Shown here: positions 5,966 through 11,970 of the stretch, piece by piece
Position numbering within the stretch: position 1 is the first letter of the stretch
How the letters are laid out: every line of letters begins with the position of its first letter
Assembly: GCA_900547565.1 (NCBI GenBank)
Contig: URHI01000057.1
Location: forward strand, 1 to 11,970
Direction of reading: 5' to 3'
DNA: 11,970 nucleotides
From: an uncultured Eubacteriales bacterium
Lineage (GTDB): Bacteria; Bacillota; Clostridia; Oscillospirales; CAG-272
Notes under the pieces: generated by a model
What the model was told of the DNA's origin: nothing
The model's database searches: none
The model's input: only the letters and a program-made list of their open reading frames with translations
Program-made: the position numbers and the translations under genes

Positions 5966-7084
5966 TTACAGGTCAAGAATGTCGGATAGTATCGAATTAC
6001 TTACCAGCATTCCCTGGCGCGTCAGCGCAAAGTCGCGCGGATCACACCGGACAAACCCGCAGCGCACGTATTTTTCAATACGCGGCCCATATTTATCGGC
6101 AGCCGAAGCACCGAAATGCGCGGCATAATCAGCATAACGTACTCCGTCAGTCAGCCGCAATGCCAGCATGACGTACTCGGTTTCACGGCCTGCCGCTGTC
6201 AGTTCAATGCGCTCTGCCGGATCGTCACATATCATATACCGCCCCATATCACGCGGCGCAGTAAACCGCACGCCCTCAAAGCACGAGCTGGCCGCGACTC
6301 CGAAGCCTATATAGTCTGCGCAGTGCCAGTATTTAAGATTATGCCGCGACTCATATCCCGGACGCGCAAAATTGCTGATCTCATACTGTCGTAAACCGGC
6401 GTCTTCAAGCATACTGCAAACATCAAGGTACATGTCCGCAACATCGTCCTCACCGGGCAAAACCAGTCTGCTGCCCATTTTCCCGAACGGAGTTCCCGGC
6501 TCAACCTTAAGCCCGTAAGTTGAAATGTGTTCCGGACACATTTCCAGCACGCCTGAAATTGTTGTCTCAAAGCTGTGAAGCGTCTGCCCCGGTATACCGT
6601 ACATCAGATCAATGCTTAGGTTATTAAATCCGGCACGCCGCGCCGCCACAACTGTTTCACCGACCGTCGACGCATTGTGTATCCGTCCCAATGCCGCAAG
6701 CTCTGCGTTATCAAGGCTCTGTGCCCCGATGCTCAGTCGGTTGACTCCCGCCGCACCAATCGTCCGAAGTGCTGTCTCGTCCACTGTAGCTGGATTGCAC
6801 TCCAGCGTTATCTCGGCATCCGTCGCAATGCTGACAGCCCCGGCAAGCGTGCCGAGTATACTGCTCAGCTGCCGTGCCGACAGTAGCGACGGAGTTCCGC
6901 CGCCGAAATACACCGTATCGGCAGTATAACCGAGCATACGGTCATGCCATGTTATTATCTGACAGCACAAGCGTTCTGTGTATTGCTGTATCTCGCCGTC
7001 AGCCGGTGGGTGCGAGCAAAAGTCGCAATAGCGGCATTTTGCGGCACAGAACGGTATATGGATATAAACTCCAAGTGGTTTCAT
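5966..7084 (-). CDS. hemW: Radical SAM heme chaperone HemW (formerly HemN-like)
   Basis: Cytoplasmic radical SAM protein of 372 residues, the usual HemW length, thought to bind heme and deliver it to target proteins. The iron-sulfur motif is Cys13-x3-Cys17-x2-Cys20 (PFCAAKCRYCDF). The next-but-one position is Phe22, as in HemW, whereas true coproporphyrinogen dehydrogenase HemN has a further Cys there. The SAM-binding GGGTPS is at 61-66, and the C-terminal part carries the HemN_C-like winged region. It starts only 14 bases after lepA, with no strong ribosome site of its own, so translational coupling is likely. The lepA-hemW order is widely conserved in Firmicutes; hrcA-grpE-dnaK, often next, are absent here. 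No good terminator is seen after the stop. Confidence 0.93.
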   Translation of the reverse strand: MKPLGVYIHIPFCAAKCRYCDFCSHPPADGEIQQYTERLCCQIITWHDRMLGYTADTVYFGGGTPSLLSARQLSSILGTLAGAVSIATDAEITLECNPATVDETALRTIGAAGVNRLSIGAQSLDNAELAALGRIHNASTVGETVVAARRAGFNNLSIDLMYGIPGQTLHSFETTISGVLEMCPEHISTYGLKVEPGTPFGKMGSRLVLPGEDDVADMYLDVCSMLEDAGLRQYEISNFARPGYESRHNLKYWHCADYIGFGVAASSCFEGVRFTAPRDMGRYMICDDPAERIELTAAGRETEYVMLALRLTDGVRYADYAAHFGASAADKYGPRIEKYVRCGFVRCDPRDFALTRQGMLVSNSILSDILDL

Positions 7085-7098
7085 ATGTTAGTCGCGGC

Positions 7099-8919
7099 TC
7101 AATCGTCGTCGGACAGCTTGAGCACTGCCATAAACGCCTCAGGCGACACCTGAACAGACCCCAACTGACGCATTTTCTTTTTTCCTTCCTTCTGCTTCTC
7201 AAGCAGCTTTTTCTTTCGCGTAATATCGCCGCCATAGCACTTGGCAAGCACATCCTTGCGCATGGCCTTAACGGTTTCACGCGCGATAATCCGGCCGCCG
7301 ATTGCCGCCTGTATAGGTATCTCGAACAGTTGGCGCGGTATATTGTCCTTGAGCTTTTCGGCTATGCGACGTGCGCGAGGGTAGGCCTTGTCCTCGTGTA
7401 CGATAAACGACAACGCGTCAACCTGTTCGCCGTTGAGCAGAAAATCCAGCTTGACCAGCTTGCTGGGTTCATAGCCCTTAAGCTCATAATCCAGCGACGC
7501 ATAGCCACGCGAACGGCTTTTGAGCACATCGAAAAAGTCATATATGATCTCATTGAGCGGTAACTCATAGTGCAGCTCGACCCGGATAGTGTCCAGGTAT
7601 TTCATATCGACAAACACGCCGCGGCGATCCTGACATAAATCCATAAGTCCGCCAACATATTCGGCCGGCGTGATTATACTTGACTTAACAACCGGCTCAT
7701 ACGCCTGCTCGATCTCGTCTGCCGACGGAAAATTCGTCGGATTGTCTATACGCACGATCTCCCCGCCCCTTTTTCGCACCTCATAAATAACGCTGGGGGC
7801 CGTTGTTATGAGATCAAGATTGAATTCGCGTTCAAGCCTTTCCTCGATAATCTCCATGTGCAGAAGTCCGAGAAATCCGCACCGAAAGCCAAATCCGAGC
7901 GCTATTGACGTTTCCGGTTCAAATACCAGTGCCGCATCGTTAAGCTCCAGCTTTTCAAGCGCGTCGCGCAAATCTCCGTAACGCGCACCGTCCGCGGGAT
8001 ATATACCGGCATACACCATGGGCTGTACCGCCTTGAAGCCCGGCAAAGGCGTCTGCGCAGGGTCTTCGGCCAGAGTCACCGTGTCACCCACACGTGTGTC
8101 GCCAACACTCTTGATTGATGCGGTGATATATCCGACATCACCGGCCATGAGGCAATCGCCTTTTTTAAGTCCGAACGCCTCCATTGTTCCTACATCAACC
8201 ACGTCAAACTCCTTGCCGTTGGACATCATACGTATGCGCTGACCTGCCCGCAGGCAACCGTCCATTACGCGAACGTATACCACGACTCCCAGATAGCTGT
8301 CATAATACGAGTCGAATATAAGGCAGCGCAGCGGTGCATTTTCATCGCCGACCGGTGCCGGAATGTCGGTGATTATGTGTTCAAGCACCTGCTCGATGTT
8401 TAGTCCTACCTTAGCGGACACCGCAGGGCAATCCTCAGCGGGAATCCCGATAATATCCTCTACCTCCTTGCGCACTCCGTCAACATCGGCCGACGGCAGA
8501 TCAATTTTGTTTATCACCGGCAGTATTTCAAGCCCGGCATCAACTGCCAGATAGGCGTTTGCCAATGTCTGCGCCTCGATACCCTGTGTGGCATCCACTA
8601 CCAGCAGAGCACCCTCGCAGGCATTGAGCGAGCGCGACACCTCGTAATTAAAGTCAACGTGCCCGGGCGTATCGATCAAATTAAGCTCGTAAACCTCACC
8701 ATCCGGCGCGGCATAATTGAGCTTTACGGCACGCGCTTTTATGGTAATTCCGCGCTCACGTTCGATATCCATGTTGTCAAGTATCTGATCCTCCATGTCG
8801 CGTTTGGCCACAGCCGATGTTTTTTCAAGCAAGCGGTCGGCAAGTGTAGATTTGCCGTGATCTATATGCGCGATTATCGAAAAATTGCGGATATGCTGTT
8901 GTCTTGGTGTCCTGTCCAT
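7099..8919 (-). CDS. lepA: Elongation factor 4 (LepA), ribosome back-translocase GTPase
   Basis: Translation factor of 606 residues, the family's normal size, acting on stalled or mis-translocated ribosomes and in initiation-complex assembly. GTPase motifs are AHIDHGKST (17-25, P-loop), RERGITI (54-60, switch I), DTPGHVDF (83-90, switch II) and NKID (137-140). The later domains and LepA-specific C-terminal domain follow, ending near RQLGSVQVSPEAF. The frame extends 25 codons upstream to 8994, but that stretch covers the promoter and the AGGAGGT ribosome site (8929-8923). ATG 8919, only a few bases past that site, opens with MDRTPRQQHIRNFSIIAHID, the expected LepA start. It heads the lepA-hemW transcript. 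Confidence 0.97.
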   Translation of the reverse strand: MDRTPRQQHIRNFSIIAHIDHGKSTLADRLLEKTSAVAKRDMEDQILDNMDIERERGITIKARAVKLNYAAPDGEVYELNLIDTPGHVDFNYEVSRSLNACEGALLVVDATQGIEAQTLANAYLAVDAGLEILPVINKIDLPSADVDGVRKEVEDIIGIPAEDCPAVSAKVGLNIEQVLEHIITDIPAPVGDENAPLRCLIFDSYYDSYLGVVVYVRVMDGCLRAGQRIRMMSNGKEFDVVDVGTMEAFGLKKGDCLMAGDVGYITASIKSVGDTRVGDTVTLAEDPAQTPLPGFKAVQPMVYAGIYPADGARYGDLRDALEKLELNDAALVFEPETSIALGFGFRCGFLGLLHMEIIEERLEREFNLDLITTAPSVIYEVRKRGGEIVRIDNPTNFPSADEIEQAYEPVVKSSIITPAEYVGGLMDLCQDRRGVFVDMKYLDTIRVELHYELPLNEIIYDFFDVLKSRSRGYASLDYELKGYEPSKLVKLDFLLNGEQVDALSFIVHEDKAYPRARRIAEKLKDNIPRQLFEIPIQAAIGGRIIARETVKAMRKDVLAKCYGGDITRKKKLLEKQKEGKKKMRQLGSVQVSPEAFMAVLKLSDDD

Positions 8920-8931
8920 TTGACCTCCTAC

Positions 8932-8946
8932 GGCGGACGTACCGCC
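8932..8946 (-). promoter_or_regulatory. Hairpin just before the lepA ribosome site
   Basis: In the lepA leader GGCGG (8946-8942) pairs with CCGCC (8936-8932) around TACGT; the AGGAGGT ribosome site starts two bases later. A stable stem so close to the site could influence ribosome loading or protect the 5' end. Function is inference. Confidence 0.45.
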
Positions 8947-8965
8947 TACTTTATTTCCACCTATA

Positions 8966-8994
8966 ATTATATAACAAAATTCCCGTTCGCACAA
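8966..8994 (-). promoter_or_regulatory. Sigma-A promoter of lepA-hemW
   Basis: On the minus strand TTGTGC (8994-8989), a 17-base spacer and consensus TATAAT (8971-8966). The predicted leader is about 40 bases and contains the small hairpin and AGGAGGT site before ATG 8919. Confidence 0.78.
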
Positions 8995-9036
8995 CAGTTT
9001 TTTAGTGCTGCGCGAAAATTTTTATAAGTCGAAAAC

Positions 9037-9061
9037 GGGGGGCGTCATCTGCCCGCCCCCC
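9037..9061 (-). terminator. GC-rich terminator of the cysteine-rich microprotein gene
   Basis: GGGGGGCG (9037-9044) and CGCCCCCC (9054-9061) form a perfect eight-pair stem with a nine-base loop. On the minus strand it is followed by GTTTTCG, a short U-tract; the plus-strand side lacks Ts. It lies 13 bases after the stop of the minus-strand microprotein and before the lepA promoter, separating the two units. Confidence 0.7.
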
Positions 9062-9074
9062 AAGCACGGTTTAA

Positions 9075-9170
9075 TCAGCCGTTGCAGCAGCAACAACTGA
9101 GCACCAGCAGTGCGATTATGATAAGCCAAATAACGTTGTTATCAAAGAGATTGCATAAGCAGTTGTTCAT
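9075..9170 (-). CDS. 31-residue cysteine-rich membrane microprotein
   Basis: Too short for usual gene calling, but well supported. ATG 9170 has a GGGAGG ribosome site about seven bases upstream, the frame ends in TGA at 9075, and a GC-rich terminator follows. The product starts MNNCLCNLFDNN, continues with a hydrophobic run VIWLIIIALLVLS (about residues 13-25) and ends in four consecutive cysteines and NG. This looks like one short membrane helix flanked by Cys clusters, six Cys in all. Similar tiny Cys/Asn-rich hydrophobic proteins are frequent in Clostridia, with no established function that I can name. Metal or redox binding is possible but is only inference. Its leader folds into two hairpins. 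It stands between the divergent lepA and rarA transcription units with no obvious partner gene. Confidence 0.72.
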   Translation of the reverse strand: MNNCLCNLFDNNVIWLIIIALLVLSCCCCNG

Positions 9171-9200
9171 GGTGTAACCTCCCTTCCAGATCTCGTTAAG

Positions 9201-9233
9201 CAGACCTGCGTGTCTGTGAGCCGGAGTGTTCCG
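9201..9233 (-). promoter_or_regulatory. Two hairpins in the microprotein leader
   Basis: CAGAC (9201-9205) pairs with GTCTG (9212-9216), and CGGA (9222-9225) pairs with TCCG (9230-9233) around a four-base loop. Both lie between the putative promoter and the ribosome site of the microprotein. Too small to assign to a riboswitch class. Confidence 0.35.
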
Positions 9234-9245
9234 TTGCTCATTATC

Positions 9246-9274
9246 ATTTTATGCGGGATGGAGTGGTTTGTGCA
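9246..9274 (-). promoter_or_regulatory. Weak candidate promoter of the microprotein gene
   Basis: On the minus strand TAAAAT (9251-9246) lies 17 bases after TGCACA (9274-9269), a four-of-six match to TTGACA. It is the best pair in the gap between the microprotein and rarA, but is not strong. Confidence 0.3.
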
Positions 9275-9314
9275 TGAATTTTGGCTTTGTCTGTCGTAAA
9301 AAATCGTCCGGCAC

Positions 9315-9343
9315 TTGATTATGAAGGCCGGAGATGATATAAT
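9315..9343 (+). promoter_or_regulatory. Sigma-A promoter of rarA
   Basis: TTGATT at 9315-9320, a 17-base spacer, and consensus TATAAT at 9338-9343. The leader is about 22 bases and contains the GAGGTG ribosome site of rarA. Confidence 0.85.
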
Positions 9344-9372
9344 TACAGTAATAAATCATTCAGAGGTGACTC

Positions 9373-10590
9373 ATGAAAAACTCTCAGCTTGCTGACCTTC
9401 TTCGTCCGCAGGACTTTGCCGACCTTGTCGGACAGCCGCATCTTTTCGGGGAGCGTGGCGTCATTCGCCGCATGGTTGAAGGTGGCCGCGTTACAAATAT
9501 GATATTTTTCGGTCCTCCCGGAACCGGAAAGACCACGGCGGCGTCTATCATCGCGCGCAAAACGGAAATGTCGTTCTACCGTCTCAATGCAACCACGGCC
9601 TCATTGTCCGATGTCAAGGACATTCTAAATCAGACCAACAACCTGTTCGGCGCGGGCGGGATACTGCTGTACCTCGACGAAATACAATATTTTAACCGCA
9701 AACAGCAGCAGTCACTTCTTGAATATATTGAAGACGGACGCGTTACGCTCATCGCCTCAACAACTGAAAATCCGCATTTTTACGTTTATAATGCTATAAT
9801 TTCGCGCTCGAGCCTGTTTGAGTTCAAGCCCGTGTCGCCAGAGGACATTGCGCGGGCGCTCGAGCGAGCGCTGAGGTGTATGAATGAGTCCTCCGGACTC
9901 AGCAAAACGGCCGATCATGAGCTTTTATGCTACATCGGTCGCATGGCGAGCGGCGATGTACGCCGCTCCATCAATCTGCTTGAAAATGCATTTTACGCCG
10001 CGGACAATGTTATAACGCGCGAGACAATTGACGGTTTTTGCTCGGGCGTCGGCAATTTCAACGACGATACGCATTTTGATCTTCTGTCGGCGCTGCAAAA
10101 GTCAATCCGCGGCTCCGACCCTGACGCGGCAGTGTTTTATGTTGTAAAGCTGTTGGAGCTTGGTGAGCTGTTGTCGGTTTGCCGTCGACTGCAGGTCATT
10201 GCAAGCGAGGACATAGGACTTGCATATCCCATGGCAGCGTCAATAACCTACGCCTGCTGTATGTCGGCACGTGAGCTTGGAATGCCCGAGGCTCAGATAC
10301 CGCTTTCAAACGCAACAATAATGCTTGCAACAGCTCCAAAATCAAACTCTGCCTACAGTGCAGCGGCGGCGGCTCACGAGGACATTCAGCGCGGGCTGGG
10401 GATCAAGATACCGGTACATCTGCAAAGCCCGCTGTTCAAGGGCTACAAATATCCGCATGACTATCCAGGACATTATGTCAGACAGCAATATCTGCCAGAC
10501 GATCTTATCGGCCGGAAATATTATATCCCGGGAGAAAACAAAACCGAGACTGCGGCGGCCGAGTATGCCAAGCGGATAAAGGGTGAATAA
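9373..10590 (+). CDS. rarA: Replication-associated recombination protein RarA (MgsA), AAA+ ATPase
   Basis: DNA-dependent AAA+ ATPase of 405 residues, related to clamp-loader subunits and RuvB, acting at stalled replication forks with SSB. The Walker A motif is GPPGTGKTT (47-55) and Walker B is LLYLDEIQYFN (98-108). Sensor 1 is ASTTEN (128-133), an Arg-finger-like SRSSLFEFK follows (about 144-152), and the lid and C-terminal tetramerisation region end with PHDYPGHYV...YYIPGE, typical of RarA. The Walker B neighbourhood reads DEIQYFNRKQQQSLLEYIEDG, where many RarA proteins have DEIHRFNKAQQD, so it belongs to a variant branch that I associate with Clostridia. A GAGGTG ribosome site and consensus promoter precede ATG 9373. 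It is a single-gene unit, convergent with the isomerase gene downstream. Confidence 0.93.
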   Translation: MKNSQLADLLRPQDFADLVGQPHLFGERGVIRRMVEGGRVTNMIFFGPPGTGKTTAASIIARKTEMSFYRLNATTASLSDVKDILNQTNNLFGAGGILLYLDEIQYFNRKQQQSLLEYIEDGRVTLIASTTENPHFYVYNAIISRSSLFEFKPVSPEDIARALERALRCMNESSGLSKTADHELLCYIGRMASGDVRRSINLLENAFYAADNVITRETIDGFCSGVGNFNDDTHFDLLSALQKSIRGSDPDAAVFYVVKLLELGELLSVCRRLQVIASEDIGLAYPMAASITYACCMSARELGMPEAQIPLSNATIMLATAPKSNSAYSAAAAAHEDIQRGLGIKIPVHLQSPLFKGYKYPHDYPGHYVRQQYLPDDLIGRKYYIPGENKTETAAAEYAKRIKGE

Positions 10591-10664
10591 CCGATAAAGG
10601 CTATCCGCTCTGTGTGAAAACGCAGCATGGCTACCATAACTTTCCGGATTATAATATAAATTTT

Positions 10665-10694
10665 TCCGGCACCGGATTTATATCCGGTGCCGGA
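10665..10694. terminator. Strong hairpin between convergent rarA and isomerase genes
   Basis: TCCGGCACCGGAT (10665-10677) pairs perfectly with its complement (10682-10694) around TTAT, giving 13 pairs. Its position between convergent stops suggests a shared terminator. Neither strand has a U-tract after the stem, however: the plus side reads TTCAGG and the minus side AAAAATTT. The rest of 10,591-10,734 shows only a second inverted repeat (AGCGGATA at 10571-10578 with TATCCGCT at 10602-10609) that spans the rarA stop. Confidence 0.5.
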
Positions 10695-10734
10695 TTCAGG
10701 TTAGCGCCGCGGATAATGCGGCAGTTGATGCAGT

Positions 10735-11703
10735 TCAAGCCCAGCTCATTGTGGTGGGCTTTTCTTCAAATATTGTTACACCGCGAAGGAAAGCAATGGC
10801 CTTGCTCAGGCCCTCGTCTATAGTCATTACGCTGTCCTCATGCTCGATCGATAGCACCTTGTCATAGCCGCAGAGCCGCAGGTTGCTGATGAGATCGCGC
10901 CAATAGGTTTCACCGTTTCCATATCCGACCGTGCGGAAGACCCACGCACGGTGAATTTCGTCGCTGTAATGCTTGGTATCAAGTACACCGTTTTTGGCCG
11001 TGTTATAGGTGTCGATTTTGGTATCCTTGGCATGAACGTGATAGATCATTCCGGCCAGCTCGCGTATAGCCGCCACAGGATCCATGCCCTGCCAGATCAG
11101 GTGCGACGGATCAAGGTTGGCTCCGATAACATCTCCGACAGCTGCACGCAGACGCTTGAGCGTTTCTGGATTATAAACGCAGAAGCCGGGGTGCATCTCA
11201 AATGCAATGTGCGTCCCCTTGTGAGCAAGCGCGAACGCCGCCATATCCTTCCAGTAGGGGATGAGCACCTCATTCCACTGCCAGTCAAGTATCTTGAGAT
11301 AGTCATCCGGCCAGGGGCAGGTTACCCAGTTGGGGTATTTTGAGTTTTCGGAATCACCCGGGCAACCGGAAAAACCGATTATGGTATCAACACCGAGCCG
11401 CTCAGCCAGCAGAATTGCATTGACAAAATCGTCATGATACGCCTTAGCCGTAGCTTTATCCGGGTGAACGGGATTGCCGTGGCAGGCCAATGCACATATT
11501 TCCACGTCATATTTTTCAAATGTATTGACAAACTCTCTGTATTTTGCATCGTCGGCCAACAGCTCCGCCGGATTACAATGAGCCTTACCGGGGTATCCTC
11601 CGGCACCGATTTCAACAGTATGTATACCTTTATCGGTAAGTATCCTGAGTGCTTCTTCCAGTGACTTATCTCCATAGAGATTTGCAAGAACGCTGAGTTT
11701 CAT
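10735..11703 (-). CDS. Sugar phosphate isomerase/epimerase-like TIM-barrel enzyme
   Basis: Cytoplasmic protein of 322 residues of the xylose-isomerase-like TIM-barrel superfamily (AP endonuclease family 2 fold), which uses a divalent metal to isomerise or epimerise sugars. Likely metal ligands at strand ends are Glu169 (AFEMHPGF), Asp198 (NLDPSHLIWQG), His224 (YHVHAKD) and Glu287 (SIEHED). The start MKLSVLANLYGDKSLEEAL is typical of the family's first strand and helix. A GAAAGGAAG ribosome site supports ATG 11703. The exact substrate cannot be told: inositol-catabolism (IolE/IolI-like), tagatose/allulose epimerase and uncharacterised branches share these motifs. No transporter or dehydrogenase partner is visible within the window; neighbours beyond the edge may decide. 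A promoter and folded leader lie upstream. Confidence 0.87.
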   Translation of the reverse strand: MKLSVLANLYGDKSLEEALRILTDKGIHTVEIGAGGYPGKAHCNPAELLADDAKYREFVNTFEKYDVEICALACHGNPVHPDKATAKAYHDDFVNAILLAERLGVDTIIGFSGCPGDSENSKYPNWVTCPWPDDYLKILDWQWNEVLIPYWKDMAAFALAHKGTHIAFEMHPGFCVYNPETLKRLRAAVGDVIGANLDPSHLIWQGMDPVAAIRELAGMIYHVHAKDTKIDTYNTAKNGVLDTKHYSDEIHRAWVFRTVGYGNGETYWRDLISNLRLCGYDKVLSIEHEDSVMTIDEGLSKAIAFLRGVTIFEEKPTTMSWA

Positions 11704-11722
11704 CTACAACTTCCTTTCTGAC

Positions 11723-11786
11723 GCCGGAGCATGCCCGGCAACGTGTGGCAAGCTGAATTTGACGGCTACACCGTCTCTTACCACAC
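11723..11786 (-). promoter_or_regulatory. Folded leader of the isomerase mRNA
   Basis: On the minus strand GTGTGGTAAG (11786-11777) pairs with CTTGCCACAC (11752-11743), ten pairs including one G-U. Inside it GACGG (11775-11771) pairs with CCGTC (11765-11761) around a five-base loop. A third stem, GCCGG/CCGGC, lies at 11739-11735 and 11727-11723, just before the ribosome site. The nested helices lie between promoter and start. I cannot match them to a known riboswitch, and no U-tract marks a classical attenuator. Confidence 0.5.
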
Positions 11787-11819
11787 TTTTTTGAAAAAAT
11801 GTATTTTTTCTTACTTTAT

Positions 11820-11848
11820 ATGATACATCTTTTCGAATTATTTTTCAA
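11820..11848 (-). promoter_or_regulatory. Sigma-A promoter of the isomerase gene
   Basis: On the minus strand TTGAAA (11848-11843), a 17-base spacer and TATCAT (11825-11820), in A+T-rich sequence. The predicted leader is about 110 bases and contains the nested hairpins. Confidence 0.65.
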
Positions 11849-11890
11849 GTTATTTTTTTCTCCTACCGAATTTATCGTCCGCTTGCACAA

Positions 11891-11927
11891 ATACTTCTGC
11901 CCTATCTTGGGCACAACGCACAAGTAT
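11891..11927. repeat. Two-part inverted repeat upstream of the isomerase promoter
   Basis: ATACTT (11891-11896) pairs with AAGTAT (11922-11927), and inside it TGCCC (11898-11902) pairs with GGGCA (11909-11913) around a six-base loop. It lies about 45 bases beyond the -35 box. It could be an operator or part of a transcript from beyond the window. Little more can be said. Confidence 0.35.
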
Positions 11928-11948
11928 CAATTGACAGTAAAAAATCCC

Positions 11949-11970
11949 CAGCCGGGCATATGCCCGGCTG
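11949..11970 (-). terminator. CATATG-centred palindrome at the window edge, probable minus-strand terminator
   Basis: CAGCCGGGCAT is followed directly by its exact complement to the last base of the window, so the stem may continue outside. On the minus strand it is followed by GGGG, A, TTTTTT. It would end a minus-strand gene lying beyond the window and insulate the isomerase unit. Confidence 0.6.

Noticed and set aside
8920..8994. N-terminal extension of LepA by 25 residues
   Set aside because: It would overlap the TATAAT promoter, leader hairpin and AGGAGGT site. Family alignment from memory starts at MDRTPRQQHIRNFS.
11931..11936. TTGACA as -35 of a plus-strand promoter near the window end
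   Set aside because: The -10 position falls in the CATATG-centred palindrome, and no AT-rich hexamer is present.
1..11970. CRISPR arrays, tRNA genes, insertion sequences, toxin-antitoxin or phage-defence genes
   Set aside because: No repeat-spacer pattern, cloverleaf, transposase or defence protein could be found on reading both strands.

Overview
The window reads as chromosome of a Gram-positive anaerobic Firmicute, most likely a gut Clostridia of the Oscillospiraceae/Ruminococcaceae type. This is inference from strong AGGAGG-type ribosome sites, consensus sigma-A promoters, the lepA-hemW pair, a DUF1292 gene, and an ECF sigma factor paired with a membrane protein of a kind common in that group. 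The genes are mostly of balanced GC. The block at about 3,480-5,280 is clearly richer in A+T.

Layout: (1) 1-3,324, plus strand, is metal homeostasis: the 3' end of feoB (Fe2+ transporter, cut by the window edge), then a consensus promoter with a multi-site TGTTCA operator driving a CadC/SmtB-type metal sensor and a Zn/Cd/Pb-exporting P-type ATPase. Metal binding to the sensor would release the operator and switch on the exporter. (2) 3,325-5,280 holds a hairpin between convergent genes, then a minus-strand ECF sigma factor and its membrane-anchored partner. These appear fused out of frame by an internal deletion that removed sigma region 4 and the partner's N-terminus. (3) 5,278-5,481 has no believable protein gene. 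It holds a 40-base perfect zero-loop palindrome and a GC-rich, foldable segment ending in T7 that I propose is a structured RNA, best guess 6S RNA. (4) 5,545-8,994, minus strand, runs lepA (EF4 translation GTPase), hemW (radical-SAM heme chaperone family), then a separately promoted DUF1292 gene. (5) 9,037-9,274, minus strand, holds a 31-residue cysteine-rich, probably membrane-inserted microprotein with its own Shine-Dalgarno site and terminator. (6) 9,315-10,590, plus strand, is rarA (AAA+ ATPase of replication-fork maintenance) with a consensus promoter. (7) 10,735-11,848, minus strand, is a sugar phosphate isomerase/epimerase-like TIM-barrel enzyme with a promoter and a folded leader. (8) The window ends in a second CATATG-centred palindrome, probably the terminator of a minus-strand gene beyond the edge.

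Most protein genes are ordinary housekeeping or metal-resistance genes. I do not see a complete, unmistakably new multi-gene system. The items most worth a second look are the unassigned structured RNA with its palindrome, the microprotein missed by length cut-offs, the deletion-fused sigma/partner pair, and the three-half-site operator array.
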